DNA of 64,000 nt from Salirhabdus sp. Marseille-P4669 (GTDB lineage: Bacteria; Bacillota; Bacilli; Bacillales; Alkalibacillaceae). The stretch is from contig NZ_OEQK01000006.1 of the NCBI RefSeq assembly GCF_900240405.1, forward strand, positions 62,001 to 126,000. Reading direction: 5' to 3'. Position numbers and translations under genes: made by a program. Below, piece after piece: positions 19,724 to 28,375 of this stretch; within the stretch, counting starts at the first letter, position 1; each line of letters opens with the position of its first letter. The notes beneath the pieces were generated by a model. That model was given only the letters and a program-made list of their open reading frames with translations. It was not told the origin of the DNA and made no database searches.

Positions 19724-20479
19724 ATGTCCGTTCCTATATTATCAGTTCATAATTTAGATTATAAATACACCCAAGCACCTGTCTTGAAAAATATCAATAT
19801 GGACATACATGAAGGGGCATTTGTCGGTCTGGTTGGTCCAAACGGTTCTGGAAAAACAACGCTAATTAGACTGCTTTTAGGCATTCAACGTATTCAATCA
19901 GGAAATATAGAACTTTTTGGAACACCAATTCAGAAGTTTAAAAAATGGAATAAAATAAGTTTTGTTTCCCAAAAGGCGAATACATTTAATAAGGGATTTC
20001 CAGCAACGGTATACGAAGTTGTTTCGATGGGATTAACAAGCAAAAAAGGCTATTTGAGCTTTTTCACAAAAAAAGATAAGGAAAAAATTATTGCAGCGAT
20101 AAACAGTGTCGGAATGGGAGATTATGTTCATCAAAATATCGGGGATTTATCTGGTGGTCAACAGCAAAGGGTTTTTATTGCTAGATCATTAGTTAGTGAT
20201 CCAGAGCTTATTATTTTGGATGAACCAACTGTAGGGGTTGATACGGAAAATGTGGAGAGATTTTATAACATGCTCTCTAGGTTAAATAAAGAGCGTGGCA
20301 TTACTCTACTTCTTGTTTCACACGACATTGGAACGATTACGTCCTATGTGACAGACTTGCTCTGTTTAAACAAGACGATTCATTATCACGGAGATCCGAA
20401 AACTTTCCAACAAAAAAGTGATGAAGAGCTCTCTAATTTTTACGGTCATTCGATGCATTCCATAACGCATCAGCACTAA
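19724..20479 (+). CDS. znuC: Zinc ABC transporter ATPase ZnuC
   Basis: The 251-residue ATPase has Walker A GPNGSGKTT, signature LSGGQQQR, Walker B LIILDEPTVGVD and the switch His in LLVSHDIG. It starts 4 bp after znuA behind AGGAGG and ends with a His-rich tail (GHSMHSITHQH), common in zinc uptake proteins. It drives import through ZnuB. Confidence 0.93.
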   Translation: MSVPILSVHNLDYKYTQAPVLKNINMDIHEGAFVGLVGPNGSGKTTLIRLLLGIQRIQSGNIELFGTPIQKFKKWNKISFVSQKANTFNKGFPATVYEVVSMGLTSKKGYLSFFTKKDKEKIIAAINSVGMGDYVHQNIGDLSGGQQQRVFIARSLVSDPELIILDEPTVGVDTENVERFYNMLSRLNKERGITLLLVSHDIGTITSYVTDLLCLNKTIHYHGDPKTFQQKSDEELSNFYGHSMHSITHQH

Positions 20480-20492
20480 GTGGAGGTACACT

Positions 20493-21317
20493 ATGTTAGA
20501 AACTTTTTTACAATTTGAATTTTTACGGAATACTTTTTACACAGGTTTAATTGTAGGGATTATTGCTCCACTGTTAGGTACTTTTATCGTTGTTCGACGC
20601 CTCTCGTTAATCGCTGATGGGCTGTCGCACGTTACATTAGCTGGAATTGCCTTTGGGATGTTTATGCAGAAAAAGTTTGCCCTATTGGCTTTCTCACCTT
20701 TTTATACAGGAATTGGATTTTCCATCATCGGTGCCATTATCATTGAATACCTACGAAGCATATATCAATCCTTTCAAGAAATTGCGATACCGATTATTTT
20801 ATCCGTCGGTGTTGGCCTAAGTGTTATCTTTATTTCTCTAGCAGATGGGTTTAATACGGATCTATATGGTTATTTATTTGGGTCTGTTGCTGCCGTTAGT
20901 CGGGAAAATCTATACCTAATCATTGGAATAGCCATCTTTATTATTGCTGCTATTATTTTCTTTTATAAAGAATTGTTTGCATTGTCCTTTGATGAAGAGT
21001 ATGCCAACGTTTCCGGTATTCATGCCCGATTCATTCATTTGCTGTTTATTATATTAACCGCATTAGCGATCTCAGCATCCATCCGAATCGTTGGTGTATT
21101 GCTTGTATCTGCTCTAATGACCTTGCCAGTTGCTGCTAGTATTCGAATCGCCAAAAGCTTTAAGCAAGCCATATTCTTAAGTATCTTGTTTGGTGAATTA
21201 GCGGTATTATCTGGTTTAATAAGTGGGTATTACTTTGAAATTCCACCTGGTGGAACAATCGTAATAGCAGCCGCGCTTATTTTAGGGCTGACACTTGTTT
21301 TTAGAAGAAAGAAATAA
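20493..21317 (+). CDS. znuB: Zinc ABC transporter permease ZnuB
   Basis: The 274-residue ABC-3 family permease has about eight membrane helices. The ATPase-docking region is RRLSLIADGLSHVTLAGIAFG near residues 35-55. It follows znuC by 13 bp behind GGAGG and is the last gene before a terminator. Confidence 0.93.
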   Translation: MLETFLQFEFLRNTFYTGLIVGIIAPLLGTFIVVRRLSLIADGLSHVTLAGIAFGMFMQKKFALLAFSPFYTGIGFSIIGAIIIEYLRSIYQSFQEIAIPIILSVGVGLSVIFISLADGFNTDLYGYLFGSVAAVSRENLYLIIGIAIFIIAAIIFFYKELFALSFDEEYANVSGIHARFIHLLFIILTALAISASIRIVGVLLVSALMTLPVAASIRIAKSFKQAIFLSILFGELAVLSGLISGYYFEIPPGGTIVIAAALILGLTLVFRRKK

Positions 21318-21339
21318 TAGAACCGTATAGTAAACAAGA

Positions 21340-21381
21340 AAATCCAAACCAGGATATACTTCAACGTATAGGTTTGGATTT
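21340..21381 (+). terminator. Terminator after znuB (also faces the GGDEF gene)
   Basis: AAATCCAAACC and GGTTTGGATTT form a perfect 11-bp stem with a 20-nt loop, followed by TTTTATT on the plus strand. Confidence 0.8.
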
Positions 21382-21426
21382 TTTTATTCTAAATAGGAGC
21401 TAGATAAGGGAGCACTAGCAAACACT

Positions 21427-21542
21427 ACGGAAATACACTCATCTTTCCAGAGGCTATGCGTTGAGCCATCTTAGTCGTAAAGTACACGCGCCTTGCAGGG
21501 ACTCATCGTCTTTACTTATCACAGGAGTCTCCGTGTATTTCC
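21427..21542. repeat. Imperfect palindromic intergenic element
   Basis: GGAAATACAC (21429-21438) and GTGTATTTCC (21533-21542) are perfect inverted ends around about 95 bp. The right part, read on the minus strand, is TACACGGAGACTCCTGT, which resembles the element at 35.53 kb and the GGAGACTCCTGCGG sequence found dispersed in many Bacillaceae genomes. No frame of note. Confidence 0.5.
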
Positions 21543-21606
21543 TTCACTTTATTAGCGGCTTTTACTAAGAATTATTGAAGCTATTGCAATTACTTGCCTC
21601 TTATTC

Positions 21607-23676
21607 CTAAGCTAGATTGGCTCGTAATTGTAGTTGTTCAATCAATTGTTGGGAGGAGAGTGGTTTGCTGTAGTAAAATCCTTGTCCTATCGTACAGCCA
21701 TGGGACTTTAAATACTGACTCACAACTTCTGTTTCTACTCCTTCCCCAACCACTTCCATACCGCTTGCTTTGGCAACGTGAATAATAAAATCTACCATAC
21801 TAGATTGGCCTTCATCGATCATTTTCACAAACGATTTGTCAATTTTTAAGAAATCAATCGGTAGCTCCTGTAAATATTTTAGCGAGCTATAGCCTGTACC
21901 AAAATCATCGATGCTAATTTTTATACCGTGCTGTTTCAATTTGTTTAAGTTTTCTAAGCTATTTTTTATATCCATTGCAACAGTTTCTGTAATTTCGATA
22001 TGTACAATATGCTTTGGCACTTCATAATCGTCTAAGATGGTAATAAATTTTTCCACAAAGTCTTTATTATAAAATTGGTTTGCAGATAAATTAATGGATA
22101 CATTTGGAATATGAATTTGTCGCTTCTGCCACTTTATATAATCTTTACATACTTGACGAACCACGTATTCGGTTAACGGAGAAATGAGGCCACTTTCCTC
22201 TGCAATTGGAATAAAAACATTTGGTGGAATAAATCCCTCTTTTGGATGCTCCCATCTTAATAATGCTTCAACACCATAGAGTTCCTCCGTCTGTAAATCT
22301 ACCTGGGGTTGATAATAAACCTCGAGTTTTTCACCCTTTATTGCCCGATGAAGTTCATTTTCATAAAAGAAATTGCTTCCGTCATCATGCATGGATTTAT
22401 CATATAATTGGTACACATTCCGTTCCTTTTTCGCACGGGAAAGGGCAATGTTTGCTGTGATTGATAACTGCTCATAATGGTCCCCATCATTCGGATAAAT
22501 ACTAACACCCATAGACAACGTAATATGAACAGGCTGTCCTTTTACAAGTATCGGTTCATTAAAACTAGCAAAAATAGTTCGGCAAACATCCACTACCTTT
22601 TCTTCATTTTCCAAATTCGGGAGAAAACAGCCAAATTCATCTCCTTTTAAGCGTGCAACTATCCCATTGTGACCAACCGCTTCTTGAACCTTTCGTCCTG
22701 CCTCTAGAATAATATGGTCTGCAAAACGACTCCCGAACTTTTTATTCATAATATGAAATCGATCCAAATCCATAACAAGCATTGCACTTTTACGATTGGA
22801 ATGCTCTACTAAATAATGATGTATGTATTGATAAAAATAGTCATGATTATATAAACCAGTACTTTGATCATAGTTTTTTAAGTACTCTATTCGCTTCTTC
22901 GCTTCCTTATAGTCTGTCATATCACTAAAAATGATTTGAAAGCCATTAATCTTTTTATATTGATTAAAGATAGGAGAGCAAGAAAGCTGTAGGATTTTTT
23001 GCTGCCCACTTGCAGAAAAGGTTTTGATTTCGTTATGCTGTAATTCATATGTAGTATTGGATTCCTGCATATTAAAAGGACAAGAAAAATTAGGAATAAA
23101 TTTTTGTACCGATTGCCCAACTGTATTATCGGCACTGTATTCTAAAATAAATTCGGCTTGTTTGTTCCACATAGTCACATGGCCATCTTTATCACAAACC
23201 ACCATACCTAAAGGCGAATACTCCAGGATTGTTTGTAACTGGTTTTTCGCTTCCCACAGCGCTCTTTCTTTTTCCTTCATTTCCTTCAAGTCTATGAAAA
23301 TACCAAAATATTGGCGAATTGTTCCCGCTTCATCACGAACAGGATAAATGGATAAAAACTCAGGAACCGTATTTCCATTCGTATCCTTCGTCTCAATCTC
23401 ACCCTGCCACTTTCCATTTTCTCGAATAATCCGGACAATTTCCTTAAAAAATTCTCTAGGATAATGGAGATGCTTGATGTTGGAAAAGTGCATTCCAATT
23501 AGCTGGTCTTCTTTATATCCTGCCATGGCTAAAAACCGACGATTCGCTTTTGTAATCTTCCCTCGATTGTCAGTTATAATAATCCCTTGATTAATATTTT
23601 GAATAACTTGATTCGCAATGTGTTCATCAATATTTGCATTTACACTAGAGCTACTATTCGTTTTATCTAATTGCAT
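21607..23676 (-). CDS. PAS-PAS-GGDEF-EAL cyclic di-GMP protein
   Basis: The 689-residue cytoplasmic protein has two PAS domains (about 20-135 and 145-255), a GGDEF domain (about 265-425) and an EAL domain (about 435-685). The GGDEF signature is altered: RLKGDEFG, with Lys for the first Gly. The EAL domain looks intact: EALLRWEHP, SINLSANQF, IEITETVAM, IDDFGTGYSSL, LKIDKSF. So it is more probably a c-di-GMP phosphodiesterase with a GTP-sensing GGDEF than a cyclase. It has no membrane helices or signal peptide. It starts behind AGGAGG, is monocistronic, and is divergent from the GNAT gene. Confidence 0.9.
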   Translation of the reverse strand: MQLDKTNSSSSVNANIDEHIANQVIQNINQGIIITDNRGKITKANRRFLAMAGYKEDQLIGMHFSNIKHLHYPREFFKEIVRIIRENGKWQGEIETKDTNGNTVPEFLSIYPVRDEAGTIRQYFGIFIDLKEMKEKERALWEAKNQLQTILEYSPLGMVVCDKDGHVTMWNKQAEFILEYSADNTVGQSVQKFIPNFSCPFNMQESNTTYELQHNEIKTFSASGQQKILQLSCSPIFNQYKKINGFQIIFSDMTDYKEAKKRIEYLKNYDQSTGLYNHDYFYQYIHHYLVEHSNRKSAMLVMDLDRFHIMNKKFGSRFADHIILEAGRKVQEAVGHNGIVARLKGDEFGCFLPNLENEEKVVDVCRTIFASFNEPILVKGQPVHITLSMGVSIYPNDGDHYEQLSITANIALSRAKKERNVYQLYDKSMHDDGSNFFYENELHRAIKGEKLEVYYQPQVDLQTEELYGVEALLRWEHPKEGFIPPNVFIPIAEESGLISPLTEYVVRQVCKDYIKWQKRQIHIPNVSINLSANQFYNKDFVEKFITILDDYEVPKHIVHIEITETVAMDIKNSLENLNKLKQHGIKISIDDFGTGYSSLKYLQELPIDFLKIDKSFVKMIDEGQSSMVDFIIHVAKASGMEVVGEGVETEVVSQYLKSHGCTIGQGFYYSKPLSSQQLIEQLQLRANLA

Positions 23677-23814
23677 AAAACTCCTCCTAAAGGAAGTCTA
23701 TTTCTCTACCATATATTATACATTAAATATCAAAAAAATCTAAAAATTTATAAAAACTGACAAAAATTTTGTTATAGTTAAGGAAAAAGAATCTTATATG
23801 TGGAAGGTGATGGA

Positions 23815-24321
23815 ATGGGAATAACGCTCAAAACACTCCATAACAATTTAGTAGATTTAGATGCAATTGCAACGGTTTTTGTCGAATGCTTTCCAACTAA
23901 TGACAAACAAGAATTTCGTAAAAGTCTTACCAAACATATGACGTATGAGGGTTTTCAAGGAATTGTAGCTTATGAGAATAGCGAAGTAGTGGGATTTGCA
24001 TATGGCTATACTTCTTTAAAAGGACAATATTACAGGAATTTGCTAGAAAGTGCATTAACCGAACAACAACAGGAAGATTGGTTGCAGGACTGTTTTGAAT
24101 TCGTTGAACTTTGCGTAAAGACAACAGCGCGCAAAAAAGGGATAGGTACCAATTTACATGATGCACTATTCCAGAATGTCACCACACAAACTGCAATATT
24201 AACAACACAAATAGATAACCTAGCCGCAAGAGCAATGTATAAAAAATTAGGATGGGAGGAAATTAAAAAGCCTTTTTATCCTGGTGAGGAGCCTTATGTC
24301 ATATTAGGTAAGAAACTGTAA
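23815..24321 (+). CDS. GNAT family N-acetyltransferase
   Basis: The 168-residue protein has the GNAT fold: acetyl-CoA loop TTARKKGIGTNLHD (about residues 103-116) and the C-terminal NLAARAMYKKLGW. The ATG at 23815 is chosen because AAGGTGATGG precedes it; the GTG at 23800 overlaps that site. The substrate is not readable. It is a single gene divergent from the EAL protein. Confidence 0.82.
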   Translation: MGITLKTLHNNLVDLDAIATVFVECFPTNDKQEFRKSLTKHMTYEGFQGIVAYENSEVVGFAYGYTSLKGQYYRNLLESALTEQQQEDWLQDCFEFVELCVKTTARKKGIGTNLHDALFQNVTTQTAILTTQIDNLAARAMYKKLGWEEIKKPFYPGEEPYVILGKKL

Positions 24322-24356
24322 GGAAAACTTATAGGATTGGATTCCATAATAAAACA

Positions 24357-24382
24357 AACCCCCTAAAGAATGTTAGGGGGTT
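24357..24382 (-). terminator. Terminator of the membrane protein gene at 24412
   Basis: AACCCCCTAA and TTAGGGGGTT form a perfect 10-bp stem with loop AGAATG. On the minus strand TTGTTTTATT follows. It can also act on the GNAT transcript. Confidence 0.75.
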
Positions 24383-24411
24383 AAATCCTTATATTACTAG
24401 TTCTTATACTT

Positions 24412-26130
24412 TTACTCAGTTAGTCCTTCAATGGAAAGTTCCTCTACAATTGCTGTTCCGTTTCCAAGTATGTTTGCTTTTAATTCCACACGATCACCTT
24501 CTTGGATAAATATAGACAACGGGGCTTTTGAAGCATTAATCGTATAGATTGTTTTGTCCCCAGTTAATATAAATTGAACAAGTTGATCTGTATTTTGCGT
24601 CGTTACTACAACACGGTCAACTACACCACTTTGTTCCTCAAGGCTAGTTTCCCCTGTAGATTCTACATTACTTGGATCCTGAGCCAATGCTAAACGATAT
24701 TTATCAAGTGTTTCTTTGGCAGTATCCCCAAATACAACAAAGTCAGAATCTGCTGCTTTGATGTAGGCATAATGCTTAAATAATCCATTTGGATCCAACA
24801 CATTTACGACCCAAGTCGGGTTTCCGTCGATGTTGTAAAGAATAGGCATGGATCCGGTCCAGTTTTTCTCCGGAAATTCTTTATTCACAATTTCCTTCGC
24901 ACCCTTACTGTCCATTATCCCGTTATTTTTATCTCCATTATAATAGACCAGTTCTCCTGTTCGTGCATTGACCAACGTATATCCAAGTGCCGAGTCTATA
25001 TTTTCTTTAGGAGATGACATATCTGTAAAATAGTGCATTTGGCCAGCTTCATCAAAAACTGGTGTTACATTGCTTTCTGTCCCAGATTCATTCGGGATCT
25101 TCACGTCCTTTTTACCGAAGATGGAATTCAACCAACCGTGAACATATTTACCGAAGTATTCATTTTCATCAGATGCCAATTCTGAACTTATTGGTCCATC
25201 CACAAACGCTGGCGCTCTTTCCACATCGTAAAGTGTTACCTCACTTGTTACTGGGTCCACTACCGCAACATGAAGAGTGGACATATCTGGTTTGTTCGTT
25301 AAGCCAATCGGTTTATAAACCGTTTGTACATACCATGGCTTTCCTTCTTCATCTACTTCAATCTGTGCTTCCCCACTTTGAATATAAGTTGGATAAGCAC
25401 TGTAAATCACACGCTTAATGTTCTGATTAAAATAACTAGAGTTTGTATAACGCATGGTGCTTTCAACAAATTTTGGCTGTGCATTAATATCCGTAGCAGA
25501 AATCATAAAGTAACCCGCTGTTTCTTTCCCACGAATATATTTCCAAAAGCCTGAGAACTCAACAGGTGCTACGAAAACAATTTCATCATTAACCATTTGT
25601 ACTTGTAGCTTCCCTAAATCGTAAAACTGTGTATTGGGCACAACACTCATCGCTTTTTGCACTTTGTTACGTGCAAATTCTGGTGATACGACAATAGGGG
25701 TAGCATCTTTGTCTAAAGGCTTCGCTTCCTCTACTTCTGTTTTAGCTATCGTATTATAAGAGTTATCTAATGTCGTAATACCAAGTACAAGTAAAGCCAA
25801 AAATGCTATTACGGAAACTGAAATTATTCCAATTACAAGAAAATCTAATTTCTGACTAGCTTTCGAAAATGGCTTCGTTGATGTTAAACCATATATAAGT
25901 AGTACGCCAAAAAATGCTACGATTAAATTTAACGCAGTCATATTTGGAATTGTAATCGCAGGTAAAATAAGATAAACGATACCAGCTGTAATGATAAATA
26001 GAATCACAAAGGTATAAATTATTGCTTTCAAACTGTTAGCACGTTTTTGACTACTCGTTCCAAGAATAAATAGGCTAACGATAAAATAAAGAATAAATGA
26101 AATTATCGTTGTTGTTAATATTCCACCCAT
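24412..26130 (-). CDS. Unrecognised membrane protein with large extracytoplasmic domain
   Basis: I do not recognise this 572-residue protein by name. It has four hydrophobic helices in the first 130 residues (about 5-25, 37-60, 65-85, 98-120), then a region of about 440 residues that should be outside the cell. That region contains repeated-looking blocks: a PWYVQTVYKPIG block followed by HVAVVDPVTSEVTLYD, and later PTWVVNVLDPNG. This layout recalls PepSY-like domains, which start with a helix and end in a beta-hairpin, but the match is loose. It stands alone with its own terminator and starts behind AGGAGATG. It is next to an ECF sigma pair, which may or may not be related. Confidence 0.75.
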   Translation of the reverse strand: MGGILTTTIISFILYFIVSLFILGTSSQKRANSLKAIIYTFVILFIITAGIVYLILPAITIPNMTALNLIVAFFGVLLIYGLTSTKPFSKASQKLDFLVIGIISVSVIAFLALLVLGITTLDNSYNTIAKTEVEEAKPLDKDATPIVVSPEFARNKVQKAMSVVPNTQFYDLGKLQVQMVNDEIVFVAPVEFSGFWKYIRGKETAGYFMISATDINAQPKFVESTMRYTNSSYFNQNIKRVIYSAYPTYIQSGEAQIEVDEEGKPWYVQTVYKPIGLTNKPDMSTLHVAVVDPVTSEVTLYDVERAPAFVDGPISSELASDENEYFGKYVHGWLNSIFGKKDVKIPNESGTESNVTPVFDEAGQMHYFTDMSSPKENIDSALGYTLVNARTGELVYYNGDKNNGIMDSKGAKEIVNKEFPEKNWTGSMPILYNIDGNPTWVVNVLDPNGLFKHYAYIKAADSDFVVFGDTAKETLDKYRLALAQDPSNVESTGETSLEEQSGVVDRVVVTTQNTDQLVQFILTGDKTIYTINASKAPLSIFIQEGDRVELKANILGNGTAIVEELSIEGLTE

Positions 26131-26459
26131 GTTTTCATCTCCTTCTGTCTGTTAGTAGTAATACGATTGAGGCTTCAAAAGGTTTCATTTAAATAAGTCC
26201 ATTGTATGACTATATCATACTTATACAAAACTGTTTCCTATATTGGGTTTTCAGGAAGGTATTTTGGAAAATTAATTAATCGTATTAAGTTAGCTTGCAA
26301 ACATTGATGTTTTGTCACAAACTTTTTAAAGTGACTCGTTAATGTCTACTTTTCTATTATTTATGTTACAGCAGATAAATATAATTTTTTCAAAAAAAGT
26401 GAAATATATAGAGCATCTCATTCGACTAATTTAATGAATGAATTACGGGGGAGAGATAG
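26131..26459. other. AT-rich intergenic region, no gene
   Basis: This 329-bp gap lies between divergent genes (membrane protein leftward, sigma factor rightward). I see no open frame, hairpin or clear promoter. An AAACTTTTT ... CGTTA pair at about 26317-26343 resembles an ECF promoter but has the wrong spacing. Confidence 0.5.
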
Positions 26460-26978
26460 ATGTCTAGTAACAAAATATCCGATTGGTTTTTTCAATACAA
26501 CAAAGATATATACCATTTTTTACTCTACTACGTAGGATCAGGTGACATAGAAGATTTAGTTCAAGAAGTATTTATCCGTGCTATTAAAGGGTTTGATGAC
26601 TATCAATGGGAATCTAGTCCAAAAACATGGCTCTTCTCTATTGCACGTAACGTAGGAAGAGATGAAATCAGAAAAAGAGCGAGAAAAAGATTCCGAATGA
26701 ACAAAGATAATTTTTTGAGTTATCATGAGTCAACGTCCGAAATGACACCAGAAAAAGTACTTCAATTAAATGAGAAAAATAAACAACTATATAAGGCAAT
26801 AAGATCTTTAAAATCCAATTATCGTGATGTGATTATCCTTCGAGCTATTAAGGAACAGTCTGTTTCAGAAACAGCTGCTATTTTAAATTGGAATGAAAAT
26901 AAAGTTCGAATTACATATCACCGAGCATTAAAGACTTTGGAGAGAAAAAAGGAGGAAATTGATTTTGAAAGAGAATGA
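26460..26978 (+). CDS. ECF-type RNA polymerase sigma factor (SigX-like)
   Basis: The 172-residue protein has sigma region 2 (DIEDLVQEVFIRAIKGFDDY and TWLFSIARNVGRDEIRKR, about 30-80) and region 4 (YRDVIILRAIKEQSVSETAA with HTH VRITYHRALKTLE, about 120-165), with no region 1 or 3. It most resembles SigX among Bacillus ECFs by eye. The ATG follows GGGGGAG. The overlapping next gene looks like a membrane anti-sigma factor, which is the usual arrangement. Target genes are unknown; such factors usually answer envelope stress. Confidence 0.88.
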   Translation: MSSNKISDWFFQYNKDIYHFLLYYVGSGDIEDLVQEVFIRAIKGFDDYQWESSPKTWLFSIARNVGRDEIRKRARKRFRMNKDNFLSYHESTSEMTPEKVLQLNEKNKQLYKAIRSLKSNYRDVIILRAIKEQSVSETAAILNWNENKVRITYHRALKTLERKKEEIDFERE

Positions 26979-27726
26979 ACGTTTTACTAATTTAATTGAA
27001 GAATTACGATCTCTTCCAGAACCTAACTTTGAGAAGGATTTTGATATAAATAAACAATATAAAATACACGATAATCTTATGAACTTTTCAAAAAGATTTG
27101 AAAAAAACAAACGAAAAGGTACTATGATAAAACATCTATCAACACCATTTCTAGCAATAGCTGCACTTCTATTATTTTCTATTATATTTTTTAGTAATAA
27201 TAATGATTCGAGCAATTTAAGCTCCCCAGTAAATCAAGAGGGTTCCCAAAATCCTGAGTTTGAATTATACAAAGGAAATGCATTAAAGATAGCCGTTATT
27301 GGTCAGGCACCAACTGTTAAAGAGACTCAGGTGACATTTGAAGAAATTTCCTTTTCTGATTTGACTCAGAAGCAAATAAGTTCTTTTGACGCAGTGATTA
27401 TTACAGAAGAAAATCTTCAGCAAGCCTCCAAAAGTAAATATGCAAATATATATGTAAACTCAACCATTCCTTTCTTCTTTCTATCAGCATATAGTCATAT
27501 TCCTTTTACCATGGAAGGAAATGAATTTAATAAATATTGGAAATGGGCACCTGGTAAAGAGTACGCAGTCGGTATTCTTAAGTCACAAGAGGATGAATCC
27601 TTAAAAGGCTGGGGATTTGGTTTATATAATGATGAAATGACGGAGAAGAATTTACAAAATGTTTACTCTAGAATTTTTGAGGTAATTAATGAAATAGATT
27701 CTTCTCAACGTAATTTTAATTATTGA
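26965..27726 (+). CDS. Probable membrane anti-sigma factor
   Basis: The 253-residue protein has a charged N-terminal cytoplasmic part of about 55 residues, one membrane helix (STPFLAIAALLLFSIIFF, about 60-77) and a extracytoplasmic domain of about 170 residues that I do not recognise. It overlaps the sigma gene by 14 nt, so the two are translationally coupled. The TTG at 26965 is preferred over TTG 26959 because GGAGG lies 9 nt before it. Topology and context, rather than sequence, give the call. The sensor domain shows no zinc-binding HxxxCxxC of ZAS anti-sigmas. Confidence 0.72.
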   Translation: MKENERFTNLIEELRSLPEPNFEKDFDINKQYKIHDNLMNFSKRFEKNKRKGTMIKHLSTPFLAIAALLLFSIIFFSNNNDSSNLSSPVNQEGSQNPEFELYKGNALKIAVIGQAPTVKETQVTFEEISFSDLTQKQISSFDAVIITEENLQQASKSKYANIYVNSTIPFFFLSAYSHIPFTMEGNEFNKYWKWAPGKEYAVGILKSQEDESLKGWGFGLYNDEMTEKNLQNVYSRIFEVINEIDSSQRNFNY

Positions 27727-27789
27727 AATTTCTTGATAGTTACAACTTCTTAACTTTTTATCCAAATTTCATATTCAAACATTAAATCG

Positions 27790-27830
27790 AAAAACGAACC
27801 CCTTAGTGACCAGCTAAAGGGTTCGTTTTT
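27790..27830 (+). terminator. Terminator of the sigma/anti-sigma operon
   Basis: AAAAACGAACCC and GGGTTCGTTTTT pair, with an inner TTAG/CTAA, and a T-run follows. Confidence 0.85.
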
Positions 27831-27906
27831 TGATGACTAGTGTAATAGCCAATGAACAAATTTGCTTATTTGATTAAAGACTTTTCCATTTTATGCGAAT
27901 CAAAGT

Positions 27907-28306
27907 CTACTTCTCTTCCTTCCATTTCTCATATATCACTTGAAGAGCATCCTTCAATTCCTTAATTTCTTCATTAGAAAGTTTCGCTCCACCATATCGT
28001 ACTTTTTGATATAACTCTAAATCGGCAACGGGATAGGATAATCTTGCAAACCAGTCTTCCACCGTTTCTGATCCATTTCTACCATAACCTTTTTTTCAAC
28101 GCATACTTTTCAAATTCAAAAACAAGTTTTCTTGCAGGGTCTGCTGGTTTTCGAAAGAACCGGCGAAACGTAGCCTTGCTTTTTACATTCTCTTTGTTAT
28201 TAGCACCTTTTGTATGGGAGACTAGAATGTTTTCCTCTTGAGGAAATGGATGAATTCTTTTTCGATAGACTCTTATTGCAATGATCACCAAAATAATAAC
28301 TGCAAT
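27907..28306 (-). pseudogene. Frameshifted DUF4129-like membrane protein gene
   Basis: Two minus-strand frames join into one plausible protein. The first runs from about 28306 (one membrane helix, IAVIILVIIAIRVYRKR) to KYALKKRLW-stop at 28079. Removing one A from an A7 run at about 28088 gives KYALKKGYGRNGSETVEDWF and continues to a stop at 27907. That DPARK ... ETVEDWF pattern recalls DUF4129 domains found with transglutaminase-like proteins. A TATAAT lies upstream and AAAGGGGG precedes an ATT (28306); a TTG at 28291 is the alternative start. It may be a decayed gene, a sequencing error, or slippage at A7. Confidence 0.55.
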
Positions 28307-28375
28307 AACCCCTTCCCCCTTTAACGTAAATCTATTATATCAATATATTTTGAAAATACTTAACCCTTTCACAAG

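Noticed and set aside
26317-26343. ECF promoter-like AAACTTTTT ... CGTTA upstream of the sigma gene
   Set aside because: The gap between the two elements is 14 bp, not the usual 16-17, and the -10 ends in T, not C.
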